IMG/VR virus record: IMGVR_UViG_3300027881_000070
Span: 1-24,988 of that record
From: a virus
Reading direction: 5' to 3' (one strand)
DNA: 24,988 bases
Notes under the pieces: generated by a model
What the model was told of the DNA's origin: nothing
Database searches by the model: none
Seen by the model: the letters and a program-made list of their open reading frames with translations, nothing else
Program-made: the position numbers and the translations under genes
Shown: positions 15,100 through 23,321 of the stretch, piece after piece
Position numbering within the stretch: the first letter of the stretch is position 1
How the letters are laid out: each line of letters begins with the position of its first letter

Positions 15100-15891
15100 C
15101 TAGTCACGGACATTGCCACTTTCGAGTGCTGCACGATACGCTGCGATATTCCTGTTGACCCATCGTTCTGCGTCGAGGTCACCTTGACTAGCCTTCATCT
15201 TCATGTCGATAAATTCACCGCGTGAATACTTAGGTTCGTCTGTAACCATCACCGCTGACGAGTCTTCCAGTGATGCCGCTTGTATAGCCTCGGCCTCCTT
15301 GGCCTCATTCACCATCTTCGTGATGCCTTTCTCGGCTTTGTACAAACTAAAAAGTGCGTCCGCTGAGTTCATGTCCCACTTGTCGGCGGCGTTAGCCAAA
15401 GCGACTCTGGTAGGATTTTCATAAACCCAACTTGCGAATTCAGGAGTACCTTTGATATCTTCAAAGTCTGGGTGGCTCTCTCGGAAGGTCGATACTGATC
15501 GATCTCTCTCTTGAGCTTCAAACTGTGCTTCGATATCTTGTGCTCGCTTAATCGCCGGGTGATTGGCAATCGCTCTATTGACTGCTTCATCAGGGTTCTC
15601 ATAAAGGTCGTCTGAAGTGATAGGCTTAGACTCCTCTTGAGACGGCTCACTCTCAGATGTAGGGCTTAGAATGTAGTCATCGATCACCCTTCGATACTCG
15701 CCAACAGTCTGTGACTGCTGAGAATTAAGTACCTCTAGGTTCTTGTAGCGTTCCTCCCAATCAACCGGCGTGGCGTCTTCTTTGCGCTTCGTTTGATCTT
15801 CGGCTGCTTCTGTGATTTCCGCTTCTATCCCGTCTGCTGGTGCATTCGGATCGTTCTTCCCACCGGGAAGATAGTCCTCGATATTAGCCAT
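15100..15891 (-). CDS. Scaffolding protein
   Basis: A 263-residue, highly charged, Glu/Asp-rich helical protein without hydrophobic core segments. It has an acidic, Pro-containing N-terminus, a coiled-coil-like region (about 45-70, NLEVLNSQQSQTVGEYRRV), a HPDFEDI motif (about 140-146) and a helical, mixed-charge C-terminus. This composition and the position directly upstream of the major capsid gene are what capsid scaffolds look like in T7- and P22-type phages, where the basic C-terminal helix binds coat protein. Two AGGAG-like sequences lie upstream of the ATG. No protease motif is present. Confidence 0.85.
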   Translation of the reverse strand: MANIEDYLPGGKNDPNAPADGIEAEITEAAEDQTKRKEDATPVDWEERYKNLEVLNSQQSQTVGEYRRVIDDYILSPTSESEPSQEESKPITSDDLYENPDEAVNRAIANHPAIKRAQDIEAQFEAQERDRSVSTFRESHPDFEDIKGTPEFASWVYENPTRVALANAADKWDMNSADALFSLYKAEKGITKMVNEAKEAEAIQAASLEDSSAVMVTDEPKYSRGEFIDMKMKASQGDLDAERWVNRNIAAYRAALESGNVRD

Positions 15892-15945
15892 GTCTATGAC
15901 TCCTATAGTTTAGCCGCTCCTTCTCAGGTGTACAGCTAGTAGTTT

Positions 15946-15973
15946 CTCCCGCCCTAGGATTAGGTGTAGGGAG
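15946..15973 (-). other. Short hairpin between zinc-ribbon and scaffold genes
   Basis: CTCCC (15946-15950) can pair with GGGAG (15969-15973), with inner arms CCCTA (15952-15956) and TAGGG (15967-15971). No T run follows on the minus strand, so it is not a standard terminator. It could be an RNA-processing or attenuation site just before the scaffold and capsid genes. Confidence 0.35.
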
Positions 15974-15979
15974 CCCGTC

Positions 15980-16234
15980 TTATGCGTTGTCACGCCAGTA
16001 GGAATGATCCTGACCAGCGTCTTTGTGGCGCTTCTCCATGCGGTTCCCCGAAGTCTCCATAGCGCCGGGACAGCCAGCATCAGCTAGCTTCTCGACGTCC
16101 ACTCTGGGCGCACTTAGAATTACCTGTTTACATTCAGCACCACATGTAGGGCAATCGTAGATTCCCGTGTGTTGCTCTAAACTCTGTTTGGCCTCGAAGA
16201 GTCCATGCTCTTCACAGCGATAGTCATACCGCAT
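15980..16234 (-). CDS. Zinc-ribbon protein of the FmdB-like type
   Basis: An 84-residue protein beginning MRYDYRCEEHGLFEAKQSL and followed by CPTCG at about 28-32. This is the zinc ribbon layout of FmdB-family proteins: an N-terminal YxYRC strand, a first ligand Cys7 with His10, then a second CxxC, followed by Cys36. The C-terminal half is charged and carries an isolated Cys-Pro-Gly-Ala. Small FmdB-like zinc ribbons are common in phage head gene clusters; their function is not established. The start overlaps the preceding gene by 11 bases. Confidence 0.7.
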   Translation of the reverse strand: MRYDYRCEEHGLFEAKQSLEQHTGIYDCPTCGAECKQVILSAPRVDVEKLADAGCPGAMETSGNRMEKRHKDAGQDHSYWRDNA

Positions 16235-16445
16235 TGGCCTTCTCCAGCTTGGCTAGCTCCCGCATGTCATGCACATATATCAGTGCTCTGCGGAAACCTC
16301 TCAGCTCCATGATATTCTCTAGGCCAGCTTCTAGCTCCTGAACCTCTACGTTACGAATATCTGCCTTCAGCCCCTCTTGGACGAGTTTCCATTGTTCGCC
16401 GCCTGTCACTTCCAGAACGGCGTTGATGTACTCTTGTCTGTTCAT
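16224..16445 (-). CDS. Small helical protein between portal and zinc-ribbon genes
   Basis: A 73-residue protein, highly helical and charged, with no Cys, signal peptide or membrane segment. It begins MNRQEYINAVLEVTGGEQWKL and has Glu/Leu-rich helices. Its ATG follows the portal stop directly, and its end overlaps the zinc-ribbon gene by 11 bases, so all three are translated as a unit. Short helical proteins in this position occur in related podoviruses, but I do not recognise a named family; a head-assembly accessory role is inferred. Confidence 0.6.
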   Translation of the reverse strand: MNRQEYINAVLEVTGGEQWKLVQEGLKADIRNVEVQELEAGLENIMELRGFRRALIYVHDMRELAKLEKANAV

Positions 16446-18404
16446 TTACTTCCCCTGTGGTTTAGCTTTTACTGCGTCAGCTTGAATCTTAGCGCGGCGC
16501 TCCTCCGACTTAATCTTCAGACGGTTAGTCTCGTCCTGCTTGAATCCGAGGGCTACCTTGCCGGCACCCGTCTTGGCGTTCTCTAGCTGGATCGCTAGCT
16601 CTTGCTGCTTGGCCTGGATCTCACCTTCGATCTCACGCCTCTCTGCATCAAGCTTGGCACCCTCTAGCTGCGTCTTTTGGTTCTCCAGTTGCGCTTCCTT
16701 GAGAGATTCCTTGGCGAGCTCGAACTGAATCTGCTCCATCGCCTTCTGTCGCTGCTCCTTTTCAGGATCAGGCTTGTTCATCTGCTCTAGTTTCTGTAGT
16801 ATCTCGTCTCGCTTTGGACTGTTCGATAGCTCAATGACGGACTGGAGAATGATATTGTATGTTGGAGAATCGGGCGTAACGACCGATAGCAACGCGGTAA
16901 GGTTTGACTGCTCAAATTCACGAGCCACGATACCCATAGTTCCCCGAACTCGGAAGTTGTTATCTTGGGGGTATCGGCTAGGAGCAAACTGCATGTACCT
17001 GTCATAGCACTTCCTGATGAGAGGGTTAAGGAACTGCCTCTCTATATTCCACATGGTACGACGCATGCGCTTCAGCCCAGAGGACTGGATCATGCTTATA
17101 CCACTGGCTGTTTCGTTACGTCTATCAACATTGAGCGGCGCGTTTGAGTCCATTGAACCCGTTGCGACCTGCACCAATCGCTCCATCTCTGAGGACTGGT
17201 TGAATGTGGTAGCGTCAAGTGTACCGAGGTTGATGGGTTCCAAGACGTCACTTGGCTTCCCGCGTGTAAGGATAACCTTACCGGGCCGTACTCGAAGATC
17301 AGTGTTGTTGCCGAGACGCGTGATGTCGGCTCCAAGCATAGGAGCGGTAACCAGTCCCAAGGCATCCATACGTGCTCGTAGTTCCGCGTCCAGTGCTCTT
17401 TGAGAATTCCAACCCTTCTCCGATACACCTCGTCCCCAAAACTTTCCGGGAACGTAGTTATGCTGGTAGGCCACGATAGGTCTATCTTTCTTCTTAAAGG
17501 GGTTAACAATAACACGAAGGAGCTCAAGCTCGTTGGCAATAGTAACAATAACTTCAACATGCGCGTTCCCCTGAATGTCTCCCGGTGCTACCTCTACAAC
17601 TCCCTTCAGCAGAGCAGCTGGCACAAGGCCGTAGTACTCTGTTACGAATACTGATCCATCGAACTGTTCTGTCTTACGTTTGCCATCTGGCGTTTCTTGT
17701 CCAGCAGGCCGAGCCGTCGAAGATGTAGAATTCCCGATGATGTTAACTTTCTTATACGTGCCATTCTGTATCCTATTCCATACCTTCTTACGCGGTACAT
17801 GGGTCTCATGAGCGCAGAAGTATGCAGACTCAATGTCTCTAGCCTGAGAGTCAATTACAAACTCCCAAGGCGGAATGGCCTCCAGTGTAACCAGAGGACG
17901 TTGTTCTTTCTCTACATCGCCACCCTTGACGGTACGTAGCTCACGACGGGTAATGTTGATCTTGCCGATACCAGTACCATACAGACAGCCATTCAGGACT
18001 ATCTTGGATATAGCATCGGGTACACCAGCGAGGTCTAAGTCTTCATCCAGTATTCTATGAGCTTGCTTAATGTCGTCAGATTGCTGGTCAAGAACGTCAT
18101 CAGCAGTATCGAACCAGCGATCACGACTGAAAATAGCATCTTCAATAGTAGCAGAAACAGAGTCAATAGCAGCAGACAACGCAGGAGAAACCAAACGAGA
18201 GCGCTCTCCCTCTCTAGTTTTATCTGAGCCGGAGTAGAGTCCTCGGAAGGTTCTTTCATATTGATCCCATTTCCTTTTGTATAGGCGATCCCGTACCTGC
18301 CGGTTCTCCTGAACGATAGGCATGATATGATAGACGAGGGAACCCCCCGGTCTTACCTTTCCAATATTCGCGTTTACTGGTTCGTCTATGTTAATCTGTG
18401 GCAC
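16446..18404 (-). CDS. Portal protein with long C-terminal coiled coil
   Basis: A 652-residue protein with the organisation of podoviral portals. An N-terminal helical wing contains KWDQYERTFRGLY, then SPALSAAIDSVSATIEDAIFSRDRWF (about 73-98) and the glycine stretch ILNGCLYGTGIGKI-like region near 140. A stem/barrel region follows, with PFKKKDRPIVAYQHNY and GMSE-type residues. Residues 545-652 form a very long Glu/Lys/Gln coiled coil (from PDPEKEQRQKAMEQI onward), reminiscent of barrel extensions seen in podoviral portals. It starts with GTG inside a TAGTG overlap with the large terminase stop. The portal forms the 12-mer DNA entry ring. Confidence 0.85.
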   Translation of the reverse strand: MPQINIDEPVNANIGKVRPGGSLVYHIMPIVQENRQVRDRLYKRKWDQYERTFRGLYSGSDKTREGERSRLVSPALSAAIDSVSATIEDAIFSRDRWFDTADDVLDQQSDDIKQAHRILDEDLDLAGVPDAISKIVLNGCLYGTGIGKINITRRELRTVKGGDVEKEQRPLVTLEAIPPWEFVIDSQARDIESAYFCAHETHVPRKKVWNRIQNGTYKKVNIIGNSTSSTARPAGQETPDGKRKTEQFDGSVFVTEYYGLVPAALLKGVVEVAPGDIQGNAHVEVIVTIANELELLRVIVNPFKKKDRPIVAYQHNYVPGKFWGRGVSEKGWNSQRALDAELRARMDALGLVTAPMLGADITRLGNNTDLRVRPGKVILTRGKPSDVLEPINLGTLDATTFNQSSEMERLVQVATGSMDSNAPLNVDRRNETASGISMIQSSGLKRMRRTMWNIERQFLNPLIRKCYDRYMQFAPSRYPQDNNFRVRGTMGIVAREFEQSNLTALLSVVTPDSPTYNIILQSVIELSNSPKRDEILQKLEQMNKPDPEKEQRQKAMEQIQFELAKESLKEAQLENQKTQLEGAKLDAERREIEGEIQAKQQELAIQLENAKTGAGKVALGFKQDETNRLKIKSEERRAKIQADAVKAKPQGK

Positions 18405-19753
18405 TAGTAGCCTACCTCTTCATCATGTGGATTCCAGTCATCGTAGAGTTTAAGTGACTGCCAGTCTGCGGCAGTTTGCACCATCTGATCTACGTATGCG
18501 ACTGCATCCAATAAGTCATCTTTCGCTAGCGGGTTGGGAAAATCAACTGCCTGTGAAAGAAATTTACCTACCCACTTCTCTTCAGCGTCTAGGTCGTCAT
18601 CTGGCTGTAAGGTTATCTGCCCCTTCTCAGCGCGGCCCTGTAAGGCCCATTTAATTCTATCAGTTTTCTTTTGGTTGGCATGAGTAAGAGGCTTGACGGT
18701 AAAGTAACCCCATTTATCCATGAGCTCGCCGAGGTATCCTGACACTCCGTCGTCTCCACAAACAGCGTTCTTTGCCATACCTCTTTCAATACCAACTTCG
18801 GGGCGGCCATTACGCCTCCACGCTTGTATAATTCTAAGAGCCGTTTCACGAACATCCCACTTCCCCCATTTGATCTGTTGTATGTGCCAGCCCTTGGCGT
18901 GTACCAGAGCTATGCAGATAGCATGGTCATCCAGTATTGAGACCTGCCCCTTGCGACCATCGCCCTTAGAGAAGCCAGCGAGGTCAACTGCTATTACAGT
19001 GGCCCCCGATAGACCCACGTAGGGTACTACCGGGAACATGTCCATTGTGAAGACCTTACCACCAGTGGCCTCGAAGGAAGCCTCAAGCTCCTGCTTTATG
19101 GCATCCTTACTCAGACTGCCCTTCATCGCGTCGATCTCTTCGTCGGTCAGATGGGGGTTGTCTGCAGTCTTGAACTGGAAAGCCTTCCAGTGCGTTGACT
19201 CTTCTTCACTTGCGGGATCTAGCCCGTTCCTTGCTGAAAGCCACATCTCATAGAAATGGTTCTTACCGTCTGGGGTTCCGATGAAGAGCGCTCCGCCCTC
19301 CGCTCGCCCCAGTGCTGGTCGAATGATGTACTCCCACACGAATGGCTTCATGAAAGCGTACTCGTCCATTACGACGTAATGTAAACCTACCCCTCGGAGG
19401 GAGTCGGGATCGTCCGCCCCTTTGAAGCGTATAATTCGACCGTTGGTTAATCTGATTTCCCCTTCGTTAGCACGGACGCCATCTATGACGCCTGCTTGGT
19501 TCCCCAAGTCCATCATGACGTTCCAGAGGTTCTCCCTGCCCTGCTTGAAGGTAGGGGAGACGTAATAGACCACCTCATTGAGAAGGTCTATCTCTGTGCC
19601 ATCCGACCGTACTTTGGTCAACTGTGACGCTGCCTCGTATAGCTTATAAGCAGCGAAGAACGACTTTCCGAATCGCCTACCTGCGGCTACTACCTGGAAT
19701 CGGTGGTCGTCTGAGTCTAGGACAGCCTGCTTTTCATGCAGGAAGATGTCCAT
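18404..19753 (-). CDS. terL: Terminase large subunit
   Basis: A 449-residue packaging motor protein. The N-terminal ATPase has a Walker A motif AAGRRFGKS (23-31), a Walker B VVMDE (127-131) and a coupling motif FIGTP (158-162). The C-terminal RNase H-like nuclease shows Asp257 in AVDLAG, Glu323 in GIERG, and the acidic pair with Asp416 in KDDLLDAVAY (411-420). This is the order expected for headful or cos-type TerL enzymes that pump DNA into the prohead through the portal and cut concatemers. It starts in a TAATG overlap with the fibre-like gene, and its stop overlaps the portal start. Catalytic motifs are all present. Confidence 0.95.
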   Translation of the reverse strand: MDIFLHEKQAVLDSDDHRFQVVAAGRRFGKSFFAAYKLYEAASQLTKVRSDGTEIDLLNEVVYYVSPTFKQGRENLWNVMMDLGNQAGVIDGVRANEGEIRLTNGRIIRFKGADDPDSLRGVGLHYVVMDEYAFMKPFVWEYIIRPALGRAEGGALFIGTPDGKNHFYEMWLSARNGLDPASEEESTHWKAFQFKTADNPHLTDEEIDAMKGSLSKDAIKQELEASFEATGGKVFTMDMFPVVPYVGLSGATVIAVDLAGFSKGDGRKGQVSILDDHAICIALVHAKGWHIQQIKWGKWDVRETALRIIQAWRRNGRPEVGIERGMAKNAVCGDDGVSGYLGELMDKWGYFTVKPLTHANQKKTDRIKWALQGRAEKGQITLQPDDDLDAEEKWVGKFLSQAVDFPNPLAKDDLLDAVAYVDQMVQTAADWQSLKLYDDWNPHDEEVGY

Positions 19754-21225
19754 TAGGCATTATACATCGTGGCCCACAAAGCATTTGCTGTTACACCAAC
19801 AAACATAGCGCGAGCCCCAGCAGCAACAGCAACAGCGGTATCTGTCCCAGCACCAGCATCATCACCAGAGGCAGGGAATACATCCATGCTATTTGCGCCA
19901 TCGTTGATAACGTGCATCACAGTACCTATAATAAAGGTCGCGGGCAATGTAGTTGAATCACCAACATTCGCTACTGTCGTAAATTGGCTATAAGAACTAA
20001 CAAGTAATCCACTACCTTGTGCAGAACCAACATCAGCCGTCAACTGGCTATGTAGGTCGTGAGATTGGATTATATGGGTAGAGTTTTCTTCAAGACGTAG
20101 AGCTTCGACACCTCCGGCAACTAGTGATATCGAGTCTGTGGCTCCCGATCCAATACCTGTATTAACATCGCTTTGCCTTGCAAGTAATGATGGAGTGGTG
20201 TAACCAACAGCTACGTTATTTAGAGCGCCCGAAGAACCATCTTGGCCGCCAAACTTACTTGCCTGGAAGAAAAATCCTCCTGTACCTCCAGCGGCTACGC
20301 CTAACGTATCATCAGAAATTTCATAGAATCCTGTATCACCATCACCAAACGCTAACGCCGGTGTAGCAGCAGTACCTTTAAGAGTAGCTCCGGGGAAGAT
20401 AGTAACTTGGTCAGTAGTATCTACACCCGTTTCAGTAACACGTAAACCTTCTATACCACCAGCAATCAAGGAAACCGCATCGGTACCTTGTCGACTTAAT
20501 CCAGTATCGGTATCGTTGTTAAACGTGTATACCGGAACACTAGCAGAAGCAGCCTTATCCTCAATTTGTGGGCCACCCCCGGTGACTGCCTGTATACGAG
20601 TAGTTTTGAGCTGCCAATGCCCCGTCCCGCCGATTGTTATACGCAGGTCATCATCAGCGAATTCAAAGAATCCTGTATCACCATCACCAAATGCCAAGAG
20701 TGGTGTAGCATCTGCACCGCGAACCGTAACGCCGGTACCTAGGACAATTTGGTCAGTTGCCGCGGTACCCGTCTCTTTGATTGCTACCAGGTTAACACCA
20801 CCAGCAATCAGATCAAGCTCGTCCAAAGAGGCCAAACCAAGACCTGTATCGAGGTCTGACTTATTTGGGCAGATATTGGGCTGTGTGCCCGTACCAGCAA
20901 CATTCAAAAGCATAGGAGTGGCGGCATTTGCAAATTGAATGTTACCTTGCGATATCAGGATGGCGTTCGATGCCACATTATCAATCTGAAAACCGTTGGT
21001 AGTATCGAATTTGAAAGAGTTAGTACCCTCTATATCATCCGCAGCAGTCCAAACAGCAATCTGCCCATCTGTCGGGGTACCTGTTACGGTTACCCCACCT
21101 GTCGCCAAAGAGACGAGCTGTGTTGCAGTCAGTTTCTTATCAACTCCACCCTGCGAGGTATACAGAACATCCGTACCTGCGGGAGTGACTACTGCTGTAA
21201 GATCGGTTAGTTTTGAATCAGCCAT
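19753..21225 (-). CDS. Fibre-like virion protein with 115-residue tandem repeat
   Basis: A 490-residue Thr/Gly/Ala/Asp-rich beta protein. The N-terminus (LTDLTAVVTPAGTDVLYTSQGG) is the usual start of phage fibre proteins. Module A, around DTG...LIAGG...ETG, occurs at residues 122-152, 237-267 and 352-382. Module B, around ATPxLAFGDGDTGF, occurs at 173-203 and 287-317. The order is A-B-A-B-A, and the period is about 115 residues. The C-terminus (VMHVINDGANSMDVFP, then an Ala-rich end) also fits a fibre tip. It is fused by TAATG overlaps to the 60-aa gene before it and terL after it. It is therefore probably a virion fibre, oddly placed upstream of terL. Confidence 0.75.
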   Translation of the reverse strand: MADSKLTDLTAVVTPAGTDVLYTSQGGVDKKLTATQLVSLATGGVTVTGTPTDGQIAVWTAADDIEGTNSFKFDTTNGFQIDNVASNAILISQGNIQFANAATPMLLNVAGTGTQPNICPNKSDLDTGLGLASLDELDLIAGGVNLVAIKETGTAATDQIVLGTGVTVRGADATPLLAFGDGDTGFFEFADDDLRITIGGTGHWQLKTTRIQAVTGGGPQIEDKAASASVPVYTFNNDTDTGLSRQGTDAVSLIAGGIEGLRVTETGVDTTDQVTIFPGATLKGTAATPALAFGDGDTGFYEISDDTLGVAAGGTGGFFFQASKFGGQDGSSGALNNVAVGYTTPSLLARQSDVNTGIGSGATDSISLVAGGVEALRLEENSTHIIQSHDLHSQLTADVGSAQGSGLLVSSYSQFTTVANVGDSTTLPATFIIGTVMHVINDGANSMDVFPASGDDAGAGTDTAVAVAAGARAMFVGVTANALWATMYNA

Positions 21226-21407
21226 TATGTGCTACTCTCTAGTATGAGGACATCACCTGTACCGCTTTCCAAAAGCAGTTGATCTCCAGTTTCAAGTAAA
21301 AGGTTATCGACATTGAAGCCTGCATCGTTTAAGATCAGACGATAGCGTTGGTTGACAGTCCTGCTGCCACGCCGTCTAGGTTGCTTCAGTCTTGGTTTGC
21401 TAGCCAC
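21225..21407 (-). CDS. 60-residue protein with LLLE repeats, GTG start
   Basis: I chose the GTG at 21407, because AGGAG lies 5 bases upstream; the ATG at 21452 has no ribosome binding site. The product is 60 residues: a basic, Pro/Arg-rich N-terminus (residues 2-20), then three short units, NLLLETGDQ, LLLESGTGDV and LILESST. Such short Leu-Leu-Glu repeats are seen in small proteins near phage structural genes and may form stacked beta turns. The start lies 22 bases inside the ParB-like gene, and the stop forms a TAATG overlap with the fibre-like gene. Function is not known; translational coupling suggests a partner of the fibre-like protein. Confidence 0.6.
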   Translation of the reverse strand: MASKPRLKQPRRRGSRTVNQRYRLILNDAGFNVDNLLLETGDQLLLESGTGDVLILESST

Positions 21408-21919
21408 GGAAACTCCTGTGCTATGAACTCTGGTTGTTCCCCGTCGAGCCATGCGAATCCAGCATCGTCGTGATCTGCTCTTCGAGCTCGTTCGAGGTTA
21501 TAGTGGTAATCTGCTCCGTACTCTCCAAACTCGAAGGCACGGGGCGGATCGGTGAAGAAGGTAGACCAGTTGTCGGGTCGCACTTCAGGAGACATTTCGT
21601 AGTCTCCGGTGTAGTCGTTAATGATAGCTGGGATTCTTGCGATTCCCATAGTTCGGCAAGCTTTAAGCCGGCTACCCCCAAAAGTAAGGAAGATTCCTTC
21701 GGGGAGGCTCCAGACAAGTATGGGGTTTCTGACTCCATGCTCTTCGATATCATCGTTGAGAGCTCGTTGGAAACCAGGTTTTGTATGATTAGAGATACTG
21801 TCTCGGTATCTCCAGCCATTGAGGCTAACCGACGATCCACCATATTGCGGATTGCGAATAAGCCGCCCACGTACATCCTCACAAAGAATGTTCTCATACC
21901 GGACACTATACTCGCTCAT
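21386..21919 (-). CDS. ParB/Srx-like domain protein
   Basis: A 177-residue protein with a ParB/sulfiredoxin-type core. Helix and strand DDIEEHGVRNPILVW (57-70) match the conserved start of the domain. GGSRLKACRTMGIARIPAI (81-99) matches its G-x-R-R and LGxxxIP elements, and a C-terminal tail is rich in Asp, Arg and aromatic residues. There is no helix-turn-helix DNA-binding domain as in chromosomal ParB, so a partitioning role is unlikely. ParB-like folds in phages have been linked to nucleotide-modification enzymes and to nucleases. Its ATG lies 14 bases inside the methyltransferase gene, so it is probably translated together with it. Confidence 0.7.
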   Translation of the reverse strand: MSEYSVRYENILCEDVRGRLIRNPQYGGSSVSLNGWRYRDSISNHTKPGFQRALNDDIEEHGVRNPILVWSLPEGIFLTFGGSRLKACRTMGIARIPAIINDYTGDYEMSPEVRPDNWSTFFTDPPRAFEFGEYGADYHYNLERARRADHDDAGFAWLDGEQPEFIAQEFPWLANQD

Positions 21920-22502
21920 GAATCATCATACACCGAGTCTTGGTGCCTTTCTTGCTGCGCTTCTCTCTGTGCTCATATACCAGCTCATACAGACCTAAGT
22001 GCTCTTTGTATGCCTTGCGCCACTCTGAGGGTAACTGCTGAATGAGGTGGAGGTCTTGCCCTTTGTAGGGCCCCTCCCAGAAATTCTTACCTGTAGGGTC
22101 ACAGGCTATGTCGCTGTAGAGTACTTTACCTACGAGCGAAGCCACCAGTTTGAGGGTGTCCCCCAGCCTTTCTGGCTCTATGTGCTCCATCACATCAGTG
22201 TTCGTAACTAGATCAAACTGTCCAGTAGGTATTTCGTCATACGCTGGAATGCCCGGATCGTAGTTAGTCCACTCTATTTCTCTCTGTACTCGTTCTCGTA
22301 CAAAGCTCTCAAGATTCCCTTTTCCTGCTCCGAAGTCAAGGACTGTCTGGATGTAGGGTCTCTCTGTAAGTAATTGTACCACATCCGCTCCAGAGTACCT
22401 TCCTCCGGTGCTTCCCCATTTTGAACCATCATGCTCTTTACGGAGTACATCTTGGTACTCAGCTGAAGGCCCTATAGTATCGCCTGCAAATAGCCGCGCC
22501 AT
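21906..22502 (-). CDS. Class I SAM-dependent methyltransferase
   Basis: A 198-residue protein with the Rossmann-fold signature of class I methyltransferases. Motif I is VLDFGAGKG (54-62), followed by an acidic Asp82 in NYDPG, and motif IV is FDLVTNTDVMEHIEPE (96-111), a type 11/12 pattern. The C-terminal part contains LHLIQQLPSEWRKAY and a basic tail. The substrate cannot be read from the sequence; there is no DPPY or PCQ motif, so an N6-adenine or C5-cytosine DNA methyltransferase is unlikely. A GGGAG ribosome binding site supports the ATG, which lies 44 bases inside the upstream gene. It belongs to an overlapping trio with the GT-like and ParB-like genes. Confidence 0.85.
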   Translation of the reverse strand: MARLFAGDTIGPSAEYQDVLRKEHDGSKWGSTGGRYSGADVVQLLTERPYIQTVLDFGAGKGNLESFVRERVQREIEWTNYDPGIPAYDEIPTGQFDLVTNTDVMEHIEPERLGDTLKLVASLVGKVLYSDIACDPTGKNFWEGPYKGQDLHLIQQLPSEWRKAYKEHLGLYELVYEHREKRSKKGTKTRCMMIHERV

Positions 22503-23286
22503 CTATCTTCTCCCTTGGTATCTCTTGTAGCCCCTGTAAGGCGTTAGCTTTCGCTTCTTCGTAGCCAGTTAGTATATATGCGGCTATATCGTCTGTGCCG
22601 AGCTCGCTGTGTGTGAACGTCGTCCAGCTTAGTCTGTGGAGCCAGTCTTCCCGGTCTCCGCCTCGCCATCCTTCTGATGCTTGGTGTTCGCATATCGTTT
22701 TGCACCCCGCAATACCCGAATCAACAGCCGTTGTCGAAGTGTAAGTAATGGCCCGTTTGCAGCTAGAAAGCGCAGTAGCAATCGGCTCGTTATGCCCCGC
22801 CGGTACCATAATGGGATGATGCCGCAGTTCTGCTTCCGGGTACTCATTAAGCTTCTCCTGTAACCACGCTATGTGGTCTGATCCCCTTAATGAGTGATCT
22901 GTAGGCTTCTGCGCCATTATCAGCGTGGCGCCCTCTGTACGTAGTTCTTGTAGCTCTGGTGCCTTCCTTGGCTCTTTACCTGCCTTTGGCCTAGTTCCCC
23001 CACCTTGGAATCCATTGTAGGTGAAATTGGAGGCTAGGGCAATATCGTAGATATCTCTGAAGACCGGGGCCTCCATGATGAGATATGGTATTCCTTTCTC
23101 TATGGCACTCATTAGGGCAGCTGACTTAGCAAAGCCAGTCTGGATAACCAGATCAGCCCCAGCGGCGCTCTCCCCTCGGCTTCTTACTCTTACCGTGTGG
23201 GGAAGGTAACTGATCCCCTTGGCTAGCGCCACCGTACGCATGTCCGTTACGTTGTCGCCCCCCCTTAAATGGATGCTTATTTCCAT
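22459..23286 (-). CDS. GT-B-like (capsule/glycosyltransferase-type) protein
   Basis: A 275-residue protein with alternating strands and helices. The N-terminus is a Rossmann-like start, MEISIHLRGGDNVTDMRTVALAKGI-type. The middle has ADLVIQTGFAKS (45-55) and IPYLIMEAP (66-74). The C-terminal half has RHHPIM (155-160) and ITYTSTTAVDSGIAGCKTI (180-198). In GT-B enzymes and capsule-export proteins the latter position holds the nucleotide-sugar site (TxxSxxxxEAxxxG). This resembles phage proteins annotated as polysaccharide or glycosyltransferase-like. The ATG has only a weak ribosome binding site. It could modify surface glycans or nucleotides; the family match is by pattern only. Confidence 0.6.
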   Translation of the reverse strand: MEISIHLRGGDNVTDMRTVALAKGISYLPHTVRVRSRGESAAGADLVIQTGFAKSAALMSAIEKGIPYLIMEAPVFRDIYDIALASNFTYNGFQGGGTRPKAGKEPRKAPELQELRTEGATLIMAQKPTDHSLRGSDHIAWLQEKLNEYPEAELRHHPIMVPAGHNEPIATALSSCKRAITYTSTTAVDSGIAGCKTICEHQASEGWRGGDREDWLHRLSWTTFTHSELGTDDIAAYILTGYEEAKANALQGLQEIPREKIDGAAICRRYYRAFS

Positions 23287-23321
23287 TCCGAGCCCTGTCT
23301 ATCTCCGCGTAGGTTACGCCT

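Noticed and set aside
21421-21906. 161-residue minus-strand frame overlapping the ParB-like gene
   Set aside because: It is the same region in another frame; the ParB-like frame has a recognisable domain and a coupled start, and this frame has none.
21386-21919. Plasmid or prophage partition gene (true ParB)
   Set aside because: It lacks a helix-turn-helix domain and has no ParA partner or centromere-like sites nearby.
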